Assembly: GCF_024763615.1 (NCBI RefSeq)
Contig: NC_077224.1
Coordinates: forward strand, 18,879,078 to 18,943,077
Source: Phlebotomus papatasi
Lineage: Eukaryota; Arthropoda; Insecta; Diptera; Psychodidae
Direction of reading: 5' to 3'
Length of the DNA: 64,000 nucleotides
Of this stretch, positions 1 through 11,668 are shown in pieces. How positions within the stretch are numbered: position 1 is the stretch's first letter; the number at the start of each line of letters is the position of its first letter. The translations under genes were made by a program, and so were the position numbers. Below the pieces are notes generated by a model. That model was not told where the DNA came from, made no database searches, and saw only the letters and a program-made list of their open reading frames with translations.

Positions 1-341
1 TGGACACTTCAATAGTCAAAACGTGAATTATTGTGTAGTTTTGTGGAATTTTAGGATAGCAGAACCTTTGAATTCTATTTCATTACAATTAACGTCCTTT
101 TCAACACTTTATTCATATTTTTGCAAACATCTGTTTAAATTTTCGAGCTTCCAACGGGTTTTTAGGTAATTTCTCTCTGATATACGTTCACATCCTTCGA
201 ATACGATACAGTATAAACCTCAATCGAAGAGAGCTTTCAAGTTCGGAAGGTTATTCCTGAACGTAAGAAGAGAATCCTTGTATCTCCTATTTACATCTTC
301 TGTAATCGAGGGGACAAGAGGAACACGCCATAGGAATCGAC

Positions 342-667
342 CGACATTGAAGGTCGGATCAGTCATCCCAAAATTAAATTATTAGTTATATTAATTATGA
401 TGTACTGGGCTATTTGTGCCATTTTGTACATTGTCCAGTTTACAAATTTCCGTGAGAAATGTTTATTGAAACGCTTCAGTCATTGGCTCCGGTCGGGATT
501 CGATCTCACAACTGTGACAGTTGAGTTGGAGGTCACACCGCTCAAAAGCGGAAAACTCTGACTGCTCTTACCAATTGCACTATGGATCTCTCTCTTTTAC
601 TAAAGCAGTGAAAATTCTCCAAAAAAATCGTTATTATTTTGTAATATCGATCCGACCTTCAATGTCG
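342..667. repeat. 19-bp perfect inverted repeat enclosing SINE copy 1
   Basis: CGACATTGAAGGTCGGATC at 342-360 recurs exactly in reverse complement at 649-667. Each arm is itself a small hairpin (CCGAC...GTCGG). The pair encloses the SINE, giving a MITE-like 326-bp unit. No clear target duplication was found. Confidence 0.7.
361..595 (-). mobile_element. tRNA-derived SINE, copy 1
   Basis: On the minus strand the head reads GATCCATAGTGCAATTGG (A-box-like), then GAGATCGAATCCCGACCGG (B-box-like, near 493-511), as in RNA polymerase III promoters. An AT-rich body follows. The head matches copy 2 at 61.4-61.9 kb, sharing TCACAGTTGTGAG and TCGA(A/G)TCCCG(A/T)CCGG. It is not a functional tRNA: the two boxes are too far apart and the cloverleaf is broken. 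Confidence 0.65.
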
Positions 668-819
668 ATGATTTCAGTGTTTCCTGGTAAATTGCGATGA
701 AACTAAGTAGAACTACTTGCCTTTATTATTTCAGATTCAACCTTAAAATTTAAAGTTCGTACAATTCTAGAATTGCATAAATAATAATCATTTCCATATT
801 ATTAAAGTCCAAGTTTCTG

Positions 820-1930
820 AATTGGTTTGTCCGAAATTCCGCTATGTCCGTAATCCCAATTTCTACTCGTAGTAGAATATATTCAGAAATATAAGAGCTG
901 TACCCAAATTTCGGACAAATTCTCTATATGCTCGAAAGTTCTAAGTTTGAAAAGTTTTATATTTTTTATAAAAATGAAAATTGTTATTATTTCTTTTGTA
1001 GCATCGGTTTTTTTTTAACTTTGGAAAGCAGTTTATCTTTATCATTTTCCCTTAAGTTATTCTATATCTACTTGAAATTGTATGGAAACATAGGCATTTG
1101 ATTTGTGTACTACATCGAACAATTTGTTTCTCAAAATCCCTTGCCCTACCGGAACTTTTATTAGAATTTTCCTACAGTCTGTTCATGGAGTCGACGCTCA
1201 TTTGTTTCTTTGCTATTGTACAATCTTTAGAATTTGACAAAATTAAAAAATTATGAAATTTGAGGAATAAAATAGTGTCCGATATTACAAGCTGTTCGAA
1301 AGATTGAATTTTAATAGTGTCATTAAAAATTGATTTTGTTTTCTTTTCACAAGTGTTATTTTCAACCTCAAAATTGGCTAAAAATATAGGTATTGCTTTG
1401 TGTGCTATATCGGACATCACTTTGTCGATGTCACTTGACCTTGCAGAACTTTTTCAAGGACTTTCCTATAGCATATTGTTCTTTCGTTTCATACAGTCTT
1501 TAGAAATTAAAAGAAAACCCGAAATATTTACGGATTTTTGAGTAACTATAGAAGTGTTCGATATTGCAAATTGTCCGGAATTTAGCACAGTTCGTCTATT
1601 TGATCTATATTTTATATCAAATTTTTCAAAGACTGGTTTTAAATGAAGGCAAACTCATATCCAATTATTTTTAAATCTGACGAAAAATTGCTATATATCC
1701 TATTTCGAATTATGTTTAATGTCTTTGCTAAATTATTCTCTATATATAATAATGTTCTCTGCAATTATTACCAAAAATATGACTTTCACATCAATATTCC
1801 AATTGTTTTTGTAAATAGAATAATTTTAAATACAGAATTTTGAGAAATAATAGAAGTGTCCGGAATTGCATGTCCGAAATTTGGCACAGTTCGCCTATTT
1901 GATCAATATTTTGTCAAAATATCAAATAGA
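820..1930 (+). repeat. Degenerate ~300-bp tandem repeat
   Basis: Motifs of the type GAAGTGTCCGATATTGCA recur near 1263-1300, 1545 and 1849, and TTTGGCACAGTTCGCCTATTTG recurs about 300 bp apart (near 1590 and 1890). TTTGTGTGCTATATCGGACA-like motifs precede them at 1100 and 1400. An inverted relative of the same motifs lies at 3650-3900. The short open frames inside carry no recognisable protein. Confidence 0.5.
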
Positions 1931-3649
1931 AAATCGAACTAATACAATGTATACCATTAAATTGTATGTTTTTTTCGTGAGATCTAGGTCATTTATAGAA
2001 GGAAACAAACTGGAACAATTTTACATTAGAATTCTTTGATGATCCACAGTAATTTCCACTAATACGTATACTTTTAATCTTGGCCCATAAAAATACGTTT
2101 AGCCTTAACTATCATAAATATAGGCCATATAAAGCAGCATATTAATAAGAGATCAAAAAATTAAATAGAATAATTCTTCAAGTTAAATTGGTTTGCTATG
2201 CAAAATTTTAAAGTTTTACTCTGCAAATAAATAATTGATAACTCTTGACAGATAGCTTTTCAATTCAGTGACAGCGATGACAGCTACTAAAACCTGTCAA
2301 ATATAAACATCAGTAATTTTGACATTAGGATCTTTGACACTTTGAAGAGAAATTATTGTTCGCACACGATTAAATTTAGCTTTTACACATTATAATATGT
2401 GAAATTCATAATCCATTAATATGACTTAGAGAATGCTTTTTAATGTGAATGTTTTTACTTTGCCTAAAGGATCTTTATCTTTTAATAATATTTAAATATT
2501 GGAATATATTAATTATTCCACTATTATTGAGAATTTTTCATTCTCTTCACAATGCTGATGCTTTATTCTAAAACTAAAAGATAAAATCAAAGGTTAAATG
2601 GCCCACAAAGACAGAAAAAAGTCTTGAACATTGAATAGATCAGCTTATCATTTTCCATTTCAATAAAAATCATCAGTCTGGAAAATATTTTAAAATGCAA
2701 CATTGAAGGTTCTCCAGAATAATATTTAGAAAAAAATATTAGCGGCAACTTGTTCAACTAAACGCCTCAATTTGCAAAAGTTTTGAAAAAAAGTTGTATA
2801 TTTTTCGCAAGTTACCCAGTAATAATCAGTCAGTAAAATAACTTTTTTTCCCCATATGATAAAGTTTGTAGACATGAATTGAAATGCTGGCAAATGCATA
2901 AAGTCTAGTATGTTGCAAAAATTCAAATTCTCTTGCTAATCCATTCACGAAAAAAAAATCCCGCTGAAAGTGCACTCAATGCCATGGAATACGGTGGAAA
3001 ATCTCCTCCCATACGTACACCCCTCGATGTCACCCAGCTATAAATCATATTTGACACGGTGATTGGGTAAATGGCATGAGGAGATCAATTTAAAACTAAT
3101 TTATTGCTTCACTATCGTATGGGAGACTGTTACGAAAATGGTGCACTTGAAATTGGCTAAAATAATGCCAAGAAAAAGAGCAGTGGTAGAGAGAAGTGTG
3201 AGGTAAAAAAAATAAACAGAAATCAAGGTTGAGGAAAATGTGAATAGAGGTTGATTTTTTGATGGATATTATTATCTTTTGGTTTATACCCGACTGACCA
3301 CACATTAATTCCATATTCGATTCGGCTAATTTTATTATTCGTTATCTGGTTGCTTGGAGAAAAAATTAATTCTTTTATGTGGGCTTAAGATTGGTTTGAC
3401 ATTTAAAATTGAATGTATTTCTACATTATTCTATTTGCAGAAACAATTGAAATATTCATGTGAATGTCATGGTATTTTTGGTAATCACAGAGAACGTTGT
3501 TTATGTGGAGAATAATTAATTAAGATTTCAAAGATTCACGCTGACAAAACATAACTCTAATCAAGAATATAGCAATTTCTCCTAAGATTATAAATATTTG
3601 CATGTGATCTTGTCTTGATTTAAAACCAATCTTTAAGAATTTTGATACA
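1931..3649. other. Intronic AT-rich DNA, no feature seen
   Basis: Lies within the long intron or downstream region of the decarboxylase gene. Apart from AT-rich low complexity I see no repeat, RNA or coding signal. The short open frames are chance. Confidence 0.5.
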
Positions 3650-3900
3650 AAATATTGATCAAGTAGGAAAGGAACTGTGCCAAATTCCAAACACCTTCTA
3701 ATGTCGGACACTTGTTTTATTTCTAAAATTTTGAAATTTCAAATTGGAGAGTAACTTTTCCAAATGAAATGCTATTAAAAAAATATTTGATAAAGCTCCA
3801 GAAGTGCAAGATACTTTGAGAAACTTGGTGTCCGATATAGCATACAAATCAATATCTACATTTCTATTCAATTTTAAAAGCAGTGAGAAAAATTTTAGAG
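3650..3900 (-). repeat. Inverted relative of the 0.8-1.9 kb repeat
   Basis: The reverse complement carries CAAGTGTCCGACATTAGAAG followed by GAATTTGGCACAGTTCC and TTGATCAATATTTTG, matching the repeats at 1545-1640 and 1849-1930. It is a fragment. Confidence 0.5.
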
Positions 3901-4002
3901 AAAATAAATATGATAAACCACTTTTTAAAGCTTTAAATAAAGCTTAAAAAAAGAAATAATAAAAAGTTTGATTTTCATTAAAAATTTTACAGTTCACGTT
4001 TA

Positions 4003-4336
4003 CACAGAAAAAAGATTTCGTAAAATTGTTCGTTAATGTTTGCGGTGAATACCTAATGGGAACTTCAGCCATAAACATGTTTTGCAAAAGTTTGCATTTT
4101 TTTTCACAAACATTGTTCGTGACATGATCAATTGAAAAGTATTTTTTTCTATTTTACAAACACTAGTTCGTAAATGTTCGTAAAGAGTAAGAAAAAGCAC
4201 TCGTAATTTTTTTTCATTCAAAACAAAAATGTACGAGCTAATTTAATGAAAAAGTACAATATTTTGCTCGCTTTACGAGCATTTCGTAAGTCCCTAGAAG
4301 GAATTGACAAATATTTATAAAATATTAGTTTCTGTG
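4003..4336. mobile_element. MITE, TTCGTAAA-rich family, copy 1
   Basis: Left end CACAGAAAAAAGATTTCGTA, right end ATAAAATATTAGTTTCTGTG. The inside is rich in TTCGTAAATGTTTG and its complement. A related copy lies at about 33.1-33.5 kb. Confidence 0.6.
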
Positions 4337-5240
4337 TGGGAAATCGGTCCGAGATTTGGATCTTTTCCTCTACTTTCAATTTGCAATTCGGGAAATTTCG
4401 GCAATGAAAAAAATACCAATTTCCGGGTTTATATCCACTACCATTGTTAAAGTTATATTAGCTTTATTGAAATTTAGTAGATTGGTTATTCATGAAATTA
4501 AATTTTCAATAGTTAAATTTTCATGATGTTCTCAACTTTCTGAATTAAAAAAAAGACAGGTAGCGTTGCATTTACATAATAAAATAATTATTTGACATTT
4601 CATAAATAAATTCGCTGACTATTTTTATATGAAATATACTTATTTGATTTTCTTTCAAATTTATTCCAGACTTCAGCATTAAGAAAAACAGTATTTTTCC
4701 ATTCTTTCATAGTTCAAAAAATTATAAAATATGTTACTTATTTAAAGAAACATCGAAGTTACATTTCTGTCTTTATTTTCTCTACTTATTTTTAATTTAA
4801 ATTTTACAATGTTAAATTCCTTTAAGCCCTTAACTTAAAATGGAAATCTAAAATTTACTTGAGCTGTTTCAAACTTTTAAAACAATCGCAAGAACCTTCT
4901 TGCGTTTGTTAAAAGTTAACTTCAATTATATATAGTCTTAAAACATATAGTCTTAAGAAAGGATCGTTGAATCCAAAAGGCAGGAAATAAACTGAAATCT
5001 AACCTAATCTAATTATTTAAAATTTTGAGGTTAACTTTTAATTTATGAAGATTCACTACGTTTGATTTAAAATCAGAAATCTTTAATGTTGGCTTCAATA
5101 TTGAAATCAAATTTTTAACATGTGACAGAGTCTAAGCAAATCAAGACTGATCATTGTCCAGTGAAAATCCGATTAAAGGAGATCCAAAAGAGACTAAATT
5201 GAATAAATGCATTTGTTTTAGGTGATGGTAGCTAAAAACC
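4337..5240. other. Intronic AT-rich DNA, no feature seen
   Basis: No gene, RNA or delimited repeat recognised. Confidence 0.5.
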
Positions 5241-5261
5241 CTTAATCCAAATTACGAATAG

Positions 5262-5843
5262 ATCGAAATCCCGTATGGGAAGAAAATCCAAATGGACCAA
5301 AATCTAAAATCCCTAATACCAGAATTCTGAAAGTCAAAATCGCAAATCGACCAATATTCAAAACGCTGAAATTTTGAATTGGTTGAAATCCCGAAAAGCC
5401 AAGGTCCCGAATAGCCAAAATCCAGAATAGTCAAAATCTCCTATGGTCAAAATCCAGAAAGCGTCAAAATTCCGAAAATCGAAAATCTCGAATGGGCCGA
5501 AATCCCGAATAGTCAAAATCCCGAATTCTCAAAATTCAGAAAACGTCAAGATCCTGAATGGTATTAATCCAGAAAGCGTCAAAATTTCTAAAAACCAACA
5601 TCCCGGAAGACAAAATCTCCAAAGTTGAAATCCTGAATGGTCAAAATTCTAAAAGGAACGATATTATACGAAGGATAATGTGCGGAATAATTTCCCAAAG
5701 TGCAGAAAATTTCCCCTGCCTCCAGTAAGCGCAGGTGCAATCGTGGGAGCAGCTATGACACTTTTAGGGATTCGGAATTTTGGCTTTCGGAATTTTGGTT
5801 TTCGGGATTTTGGCTTTCAGGATTTTGAGCGCGACCCGTTTGA
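5262..5843. mobile_element. Foldback-like element with 15-bp tandem-repeat arms, copy 1
   Basis: The left arm (5262-5650) is about 25 degenerate units of the type AAAATCCCGAATAGTC. The right arm has four exact 15-bp units in the opposite sense (TTCGGAATTTTGGCT) at 5771-5830. A unique centre (about 5680-5768) carries CCTCCAGTAAGCGCAGG and AGCTATGACA. Inverted arms built of tandem repeats resemble Drosophila FoldBack elements. The same centre occurs inverted at 63.5-63.7 kb. The open frames here only reflect the repeat. Confidence 0.7.
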
Positions 5844-5984
5844 GGTTATGAAACCTGCAATTGTTTTCAAGTCGAAATACCTTGATAGAACGTTTCTTCT
5901 GGTTTGACTGAACTGGTTTTTGCAAGTCTGACTAATTTTGGCGACCGAATTCCAAATCAAAGATATTCAAAAAATATACAGAAG

Positions 5985-6080
5985 ACCGGGGCCGGGGCAA
6001 AATTAGCCACTGATAGCTTTAGATAGTGGGATGTTATAGTTTGCCTTAGAAGGGATCTTGAGGAAATCTTTATTAATTCC
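5985..6080 (+). mobile_element. Partial ACCGGGGCAAAATTAGCCA-family MITE
   Basis: Reads GACCGGGGCCGGGGCAAAATTAGCCACTGATAG in outline and continues like the left end of the element at 58125. The right end is absent, so this is a truncated copy. Confidence 0.45.
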
Positions 6081-6085
6081 AAGTA

Positions 6086-6301
6086 GAGGAAAGTGCTCAA
6101 CCCATGCTTCGTATGACCCCAAGCTTCGTAATGACTGAATTTTTCCTATGTTTTTCAATAAATGTGACTCATTGCAACCTTATTTTAAAAACTAGGGAAA
6201 AGTGTCAATTTTTTTTAAAATAAATTGCGGAGTCACATTTATTCAGAAACGTAGGAAAAAATCTTGAGACTGTACGAAGCATGAGCATGGGCACTTTCCC
6301 C
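6086..6301. mobile_element. TA-target MITE, GGGGAAAGTGCCCATGC family, copy 1
   Basis: 216 bp with long inverted ends (GAGGAAAGTGCTCAACCCAT / CATGGGCACTTTCCCC) and a TA on both sides (6084-6085, 6302-6303). The inner arms carry TCACATTTATTCAGAAACGT and its complement. The full sister copy is at 23114-23329. Confidence 0.75.
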
Positions 6302-6470
6302 TAAACAATTCTTTTTATTCGGTCTCCAATAGAGTAAAATTTGCAAAGATAAATTCTTGAGGAGGAGCTCAAGTTTTTTCGCATTTATGTGCTGCAGTCG
6401 TCCTTCATAATCCGATTTTCAGTATGTCCGAAATTTCACGACTTTTCGACATATTAACAAAATTACTCTA

Positions 6471-6723
6471 TACTGAGAAAAAAGGGGGTGCGCTTAACTT
6501 TTTTTCCTCATAACTATAACACTTATTAGGTGTAAAAATATATCAACATTTTTTAATGTTAATTTTACACCTTTTTTAAGAGTAAAATTAGCATGAAAAA
6601 GGGTAACTTTAACCTCTAATACACCTAAAAAGCATAATATTTGCACCGATTTCGGATCAATATTGCAGGGTAAAATTAACATTTCCTGAATGTTATTTTA
6701 ACTTTTTCGGATTTCTCTCAGTG
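6471..6723 (+). mobile_element. TA-target MITE, CACTGAGARAAA family, copy 1
   Basis: 253 bp. The left end is TACTGAGAAAAAAGGGGG, the right end CGGATTTCTCTCAGTG. TA is duplicated at 6469-6470 and 6724-6725. An internal inverted repeat carries GGTGTAAAAATATATCAACA and TTTTTAATGTTAATTTTACA. Four copies lie in the window. Ends and target suggest a Tc1/mariner-mobilised element. Confidence 0.85.
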
Positions 6724-6959
6724 TATGTATATGTAGTAGGTCATACCCTTCAAATTAAATCTGATTATAAGAAGACCGTTTATAAATACCAAATGTGCTT
6801 TAAAATAATGCGCATTAATAGAATTGAAACACTGAAGGTACTATTATTATTCGAATAATCATTGTATGACCCTTTGTACTAAATTCACCTTATACTATTT
6901 AAGATCATTGAAGAATTAGCATCAAGATTTTTCTAAAAGAAATTCAGTAAGTTGAAGAC

Positions 6960-7110
6960 GGGTACTTCTCTGTTAGGAAGCCTTTGAAATAGGGGTTTTT
7001 CTTCGATTTTTAATGATTTAATTTAACTCCACAAAGACATATTTCAAAGGTGCTCCAGTTGAAAGGTATCGCACTTCAACATAAACCCATTATCATTTGG
7101 TCAGCCGGGT
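6960..7110 (+). mobile_element. Fragment of the CCCCACTTC-family MITE
   Basis: Contains CATATTTCAAAGGTGCTCCA and TGAAAGGTATCGCACTTC, matching the right ends of the elements at 29135 and 52239. Boundaries are unclear. Confidence 0.35.
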
Positions 7111-7355
7111 AATGACGTCCGGTCAAGTTGAAATGGGTATTTTTGAAATAAATAAAAGAGGCACGTTTTGTGCAGGAAGTTTCATCTTAACCGGAATTAG
7201 TGCATTTTGGACCTTGGCATTTCAGCACCTCTTTTGGTGGTCAGCTGGGAAGTTGTATAAACGCCGAATGTTTTGATAATTAAAATTGACACCTCTTTTC
7301 ACTCTTTGGGCTGCATGAATGGTAAATAAAATAAAGTAAAAGAGTTATGTCTCAC

Positions 7356-7723
7356 CTTTCAATTCCGGCTAGGAGCGTGCGATATTTTGGAGAAACCAGT
7401 GCTCCACCACCCCAAGCTGCGTCCACATGGAACCAAAGCTGGTATTTCTCACACAGGTCGGCAATTTGGGTGAGTGGATCGAATGCCCCCAGCACTGTCG
7501 TACCTGCCGTGGCTGATACCATAAAAGGGTGGCCACCTTCACATTTGGAACGCAAAATCTCGCTCTCCAAATGATCCATTTGCATTTTACCACATGCATC
7601 TGTACGTATTGAGTATACATTATTGGCACCGATACCCATAAATGAGGCCAACTTCTGAATAGAATAGTGAGCATCCTCGGATGTGAACAACACCAAACGT
7701 GGCATTGCGTGAAGTCCTTTGGC
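7356..7723 (-). CDS. b: Black/CSAD-like PLP decarboxylase, second coding exon
   Basis: Second coding exon, residues 230-351 plus two bases. The acceptor is TTCCACAG|GCC and the donor GAAAG|GTGAGA. It joins exon 1 in frame to give MPDVK-AKGLHAMPRL, matching the spacing in CSAD/GADL1. It carries the PLP-stacking histidine (SEDAHYSIQ, His248), the ATAGTTVLGAFD loop (300-311) and HVDAAWGGG (328-336), whose Asp330 should pair with the cofactor pyridine nitrogen. The exon stops just before the expected NPHK lysine segment. I looked for the reverse complement of that segment between 1 and 7355 and did not see it, so the gene leaves the window on the left through an intron of more than 7 kb. The intron separating this exon from exon 1 is 9162 bp. 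No frameshift or stop is seen. Confidence 0.93.
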
Positions 7724-8621
7724 CTGTGGAATTTTCGCATCAAAATCATTTTATTGCATACATTGCATTGGTGCTAGCATATGGGGATTATCAATTCAAT
7801 CAATTCACAATTCATTAAATTGCAACCATTATACCAATTGAATGCTCCACCCTGAACTACCATGTGCTCTCACACTCTCACCATTTTAGATTTATGCTGA
7901 GGGCTTTATCAGATTATTGGGAATTTTTAAAGGAGTTATTGAATTACACTGTCAATGGGGGTGGATGGTTAAAGGATTTCCTTTTAAACTCTGTATCGAT
8001 ATTCTTTTCTGCCTCAGTCCCTACCTCATCCCAAGAGCTCTTTAACCTTGTTGAAGAAGGAAAGGATTAAAGTTCTTAAGGTGATCGTCTTAGCAAATTT
8101 CTCACTTGAATTTTACATGTTTTCTTCACTTGAGTTTATTTATCACTTTTAATACTCTTTGGAATTTATGAACAGAATTTTCTTTCCAAAAGATCCTTTT
8201 ATCTGGAGTTTGACTGAAACTTAGCATTTTGCACCCACCTTCAAGCAAAAGTCTTGGGGACTTTGAAACATGGAATCTGTTCTGTACCGAATAAATCAAT
8301 GTTTTAATTATACTTTTATCACGTAACCTGACGCAGATGAATCCCAGTTTTGAAGAATCATGAGAGCCATTACTGGCTTGAGTTGTTTTATAATTCCTAA
8401 TCATGTGAGAAAGATTAATCGGAATATCATCGGTTGAATCAACCTTTGTTGTATCTGTATTAATTGTGTTTGCATTTCATTTTGTAATACTGATACAAAA
8501 GAAATTCAGATACTATAATTGACGATTCTATAGATTAATAAAATGTATCCCTGATTCTTTATTTCAAAGGCATTTACCGACCGGGTGAAAAGTTCTGAGA
8601 TCGGACAGCAAAAAGGGACTA

Positions 8622-8800
8622 GGGTAAAATGAGGTAATTTGGAACCATTTGAGATTTTCTCATTGTTTCAGAGATTCAAAAGACAGAAAAGCTGTTCCTT
8701 TTCTTCTTAATCGTCTTTTTCTTCTTTTGCTCGTCTGAAACAATGAGAAAATCTCAAATATCCCAAATTGTAAATGGTTCTAAATTACCTCATTTTACCC
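8622..8800. mobile_element. Foldback MITE GGGTAAAATGAGGTAATTT
   Basis: 179 bp flanked by TA (8620-8621, 8801-8802). The inverted ends match over about 27 bp (GGGTAAAATGAGGTAATTTG) and the pairing continues inward (GAGATTTTCTCATTGTTTCA / TGAAACAATGAGAAAATCTC). A transcript would form a long hairpin. Confidence 0.85.
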
Positions 8801-8902
8801 TACATGATTCCAATTTTTTTTCTAATTGCTTAATCTCCTACAACTTTGACGTACTTGATCTCATAATTCTGCAATAATTTTAAACCATGGCATTAGCGTG
8901 TG

Positions 8903-9043
8903 TAAGCTAGTAGTGTGCAAGATCTGTTTAAAACCGAACAAATGTCAAAATAAGTTTGTTTAAGGTAGCGTTTTGACCATTGACGTAAAAGTTTCATTTG
9001 ACGTTTGTTCGGTTTCAAACGGTTCTTGCACACTACTAGCTTA
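8903..9043. mobile_element. Foldback MITE TAAGCTAGTAGTGTGCAAG, copy 1
   Basis: 141 bp with a 19-bp perfect inverted end (TAAGCTAGTAGTGTGCAAG / CTTGCACACTACTAGCTTA). The pairing continues as AAACCGAACAAATGTCAAA / TTTGACGTTTGTTCGGTTT. A disrupted relative is at 24.8-25.3 kb. Confidence 0.8.
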
Positions 9044-9318
9044 AAGTGATGTCTACGGAGAAATTTATTCACGTATTCCAACAGACAGATGTCGCTGGAG
9101 GTCAAATCTAGTTAATAATGACGGATGATCAAACAATTCGTACATCCAGCTTTTGTCAAATTTTTACGTACGCAAAACCACTTTTTCAATTAGATTTTTC
9201 ATATAGAAATGTTTTTGCAAAATGTATCGTACTCATTGTTTTGAGATGCCTATATAGTATGAGCAATTTAACGCGTAGTCACACTTGATCTACAGAGACA
9301 ATAATTTGGATTTTTTAA

Positions 9319-9571
9319 CACTAAGAAAAAAACGGGGGTGCGATTAACATTCTTCCTCATAACTTTAACCCTTTTTAGGTGTAAAAATATATCAACATTT
9401 TTTAATGTTAATTTTACACCTTTTTATGGGTAAAATTAACATGAAAAAGGGTAACTTTAACACCTAATACACCTAAAAAGGGTAATATTTACACCGATTT
9501 CGGATCAATACTGCAGGGTAAAATTAATATTTCCGGAATGTTTTTTTTAACTTTTCGGATTTCTCTCAGTG
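9319..9571 (+). mobile_element. TA-target MITE, CACTGAGARAAA family, copy 2
   Basis: 253 bp. Left end CACTAAGAAAAAAACGGGGG, right end CGGATTTCTCTCAGTG. Same internal palindromic segments as copy 1. The flanking dinucleotide duplication is mutated. Confidence 0.82.
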
Positions 9572-11449
9572 AATGATTATTGGGTTAATTCGCATTTTGG
9601 ACTTTGACTGCATAGATTACTTTTAGGCCTTGCAGACCACCTTGAAATTCAAGTGACCAACTGCAAACAATTGATTTTGAAAGAGGATATGTCCCTTGTG
9701 TTTTTATCATTTTAGAATTATTTACCACTGCTTTTAAATTTTTTTTAGCAAAGAACTTATTTACTGCACGATGTTAAATTTTTCCATTTTGAAAAAATGG
9801 ATCGACACACCAACTTCAATTGCCTTGAAAGGTATAAGAAAGAATTTCCAGATGGAAATGAAGCTTAGTATAGATTCACATTAGGAGTGATACTAAATTA
9901 TTAATAAATTAATTCCTCCTATCAATTAGGATCTTCTGAATAAAACGTAATCTTTAAATTAGGCAGTGAAAGGAACGTTCGACTCTTCAATTTTGAATTT
10001 TGTAATGACCCAAGAGGTATTTTTTCTGTAAATTGTTTTTTTTAAATCTACAAGTGAGAATCATAAAATTGAATTCTTATAATTTTTCAAAAATAAATTT
10101 TTGAGATAATAAATCATTATATCGACCGCTCAGAATAAGAGACGAATAACTCGCAGTTGGAAAATTTTACAGGAGAGCGATTTGAAGTAGAGATTTTACA
10201 TGCAAAGTATAGGATTTTTGAGATTTAAGATCTCTATAACTTTGAAAAAGATTATCATTTAAGTACTATATTTACAGGAAAGTTAGAGCGTATAAAGAAG
10301 TATCTAAAAAACTAAATAAAACGATTTTTTTTTGTAAAAAAATCGAGTTGTTCGACTAATATTCTGAGTAGACGATGTGGGAACTGTGCTATAAGTTTTA
10401 AAGTATGCAATACCCAAGAAAATAATAAAACGACAATTCAGACTTAGTGAGCTTAAATAAAGTTCATAAAAGTTTGTCAATTGAGTAACAAAGGGGTTAG
10501 TTGGGTTACTTGATTAGCTCGACAAATAAAAAAATTATTTAATTTAAGTTCTTTATCATATAAAACTATAATATTTGAACTATATTTTCTGGAATTTTCA
10601 TTTAAATTTGAAAAATATTGTCGTTGGTACCTAATTTTTGGAGAAGATTTTTGACTTACTTTGCGGTAGTTACGGTTAATCAGAACAAATCGTCTAAAGT
10701 TAAAAAACAAAATATTTTCTGTTAACAAATGAGCTAAACACGTACTTCAACGAAGGATTTTTAATAACTTTGATCACAACTTATTTTACAAAACGAAACG
10801 TGGTTCAAAGGACGCCAAAAATGCTCTCACAGATCCAAATTTAATTATTTTCAGTAATCCTTCATTCTAGTACAAGTTTAACTCATCTGCTATCAGGAAA
10901 TATTTTTTTTTTTTATTCTAATGGACTTGCTCTGAATTATCGTGACTACCCTAAAATATGTTTTTTCATAACAGGTTTCCAAAAACCAGGTCCCTACGGC
11001 TGATTTTTTAATTTTTTTAAATAAAAATTTTAGAAAATATACTCTAAATCCTCTAAACCCATATGTGAACCGGTGAGCTTGTCGGGGGTGTAGGGTAGCT
11101 CAGAAAAAACAGAGATTTTTCCTAAAGCTACTTTTTCCTTTCTTCTCTTGTGGGCTTCTTTGTGAGTTCTCACAGATGATAAACAAATAAATGTTTTATT
11201 GTAAATATATTATTGAGCAAGAAATAATGAGGAAAAATAATTTTGAAAATAAATAAGAAATAGAACTTAATTAAATATTTCAAGAAAATCTTTGAGAGTA
11301 TGGAATGAATGGATGATGTTAGTTTAAGCTGAGACTTCTTACTAATATTTCAATATATTGCGATTCTGAAGAGGGTTGAGAAACTATCCCAAGTTCAATC
11401 ATTTGTCTAAAAACAAAATAATCTAAAGGATTCTTCCATTGGTTTTTGG
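9572..11449. other. Intron of the decarboxylase gene, no feature seen
   Basis: AT-rich DNA without recognisable exons or delimited repeats. Short homopolymer runs only. Confidence 0.5.
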
Positions 11450-11668
11450 GGTTTTTCTATCAGGGGTTAGAAGGCATGCCAAGACGGCGGTAGACAGATG
11501 ATGTAGCATATTTTTAAAGCAGACTAAACCTTACAATTATTTTATTTCATTTACAATTGTTTTGTAGAGTTAAATTGCATTACGTCAAAGATCAATTTTC
11601 CTTAAAAATTTATGGAAAATCATATATTATGCAGCCCTACAACTCAAAGTATCCCCACATCCCCTATA
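11450..11668 (+). mobile_element. Degraded GTATCCCCACATCCCC-family element
   Basis: The segment TTTGTAGAGTTAAATTGCAT ... GTATCCCCACATCCCCTATA matches 20.45-20.63 kb (TTTGTAGAGCTAAATTACAT ... GTATCCCCACCTCTCCC). Only the right end is clear. Confidence 0.4.

Noticed and set aside
495..600. A functional tRNA gene at 0.5 kb
   Set aside because: The A-box and B-box-like motifs are present but spacing is too long and the cloverleaf does not close. It pairs with the SINE copy at 61.8 kb.
5443..5907. Two open frames of 61 and 75 codons
   Set aside because: They follow from the 15-bp period of the Foldback-like arms (divisible by three), not from coding constraint.
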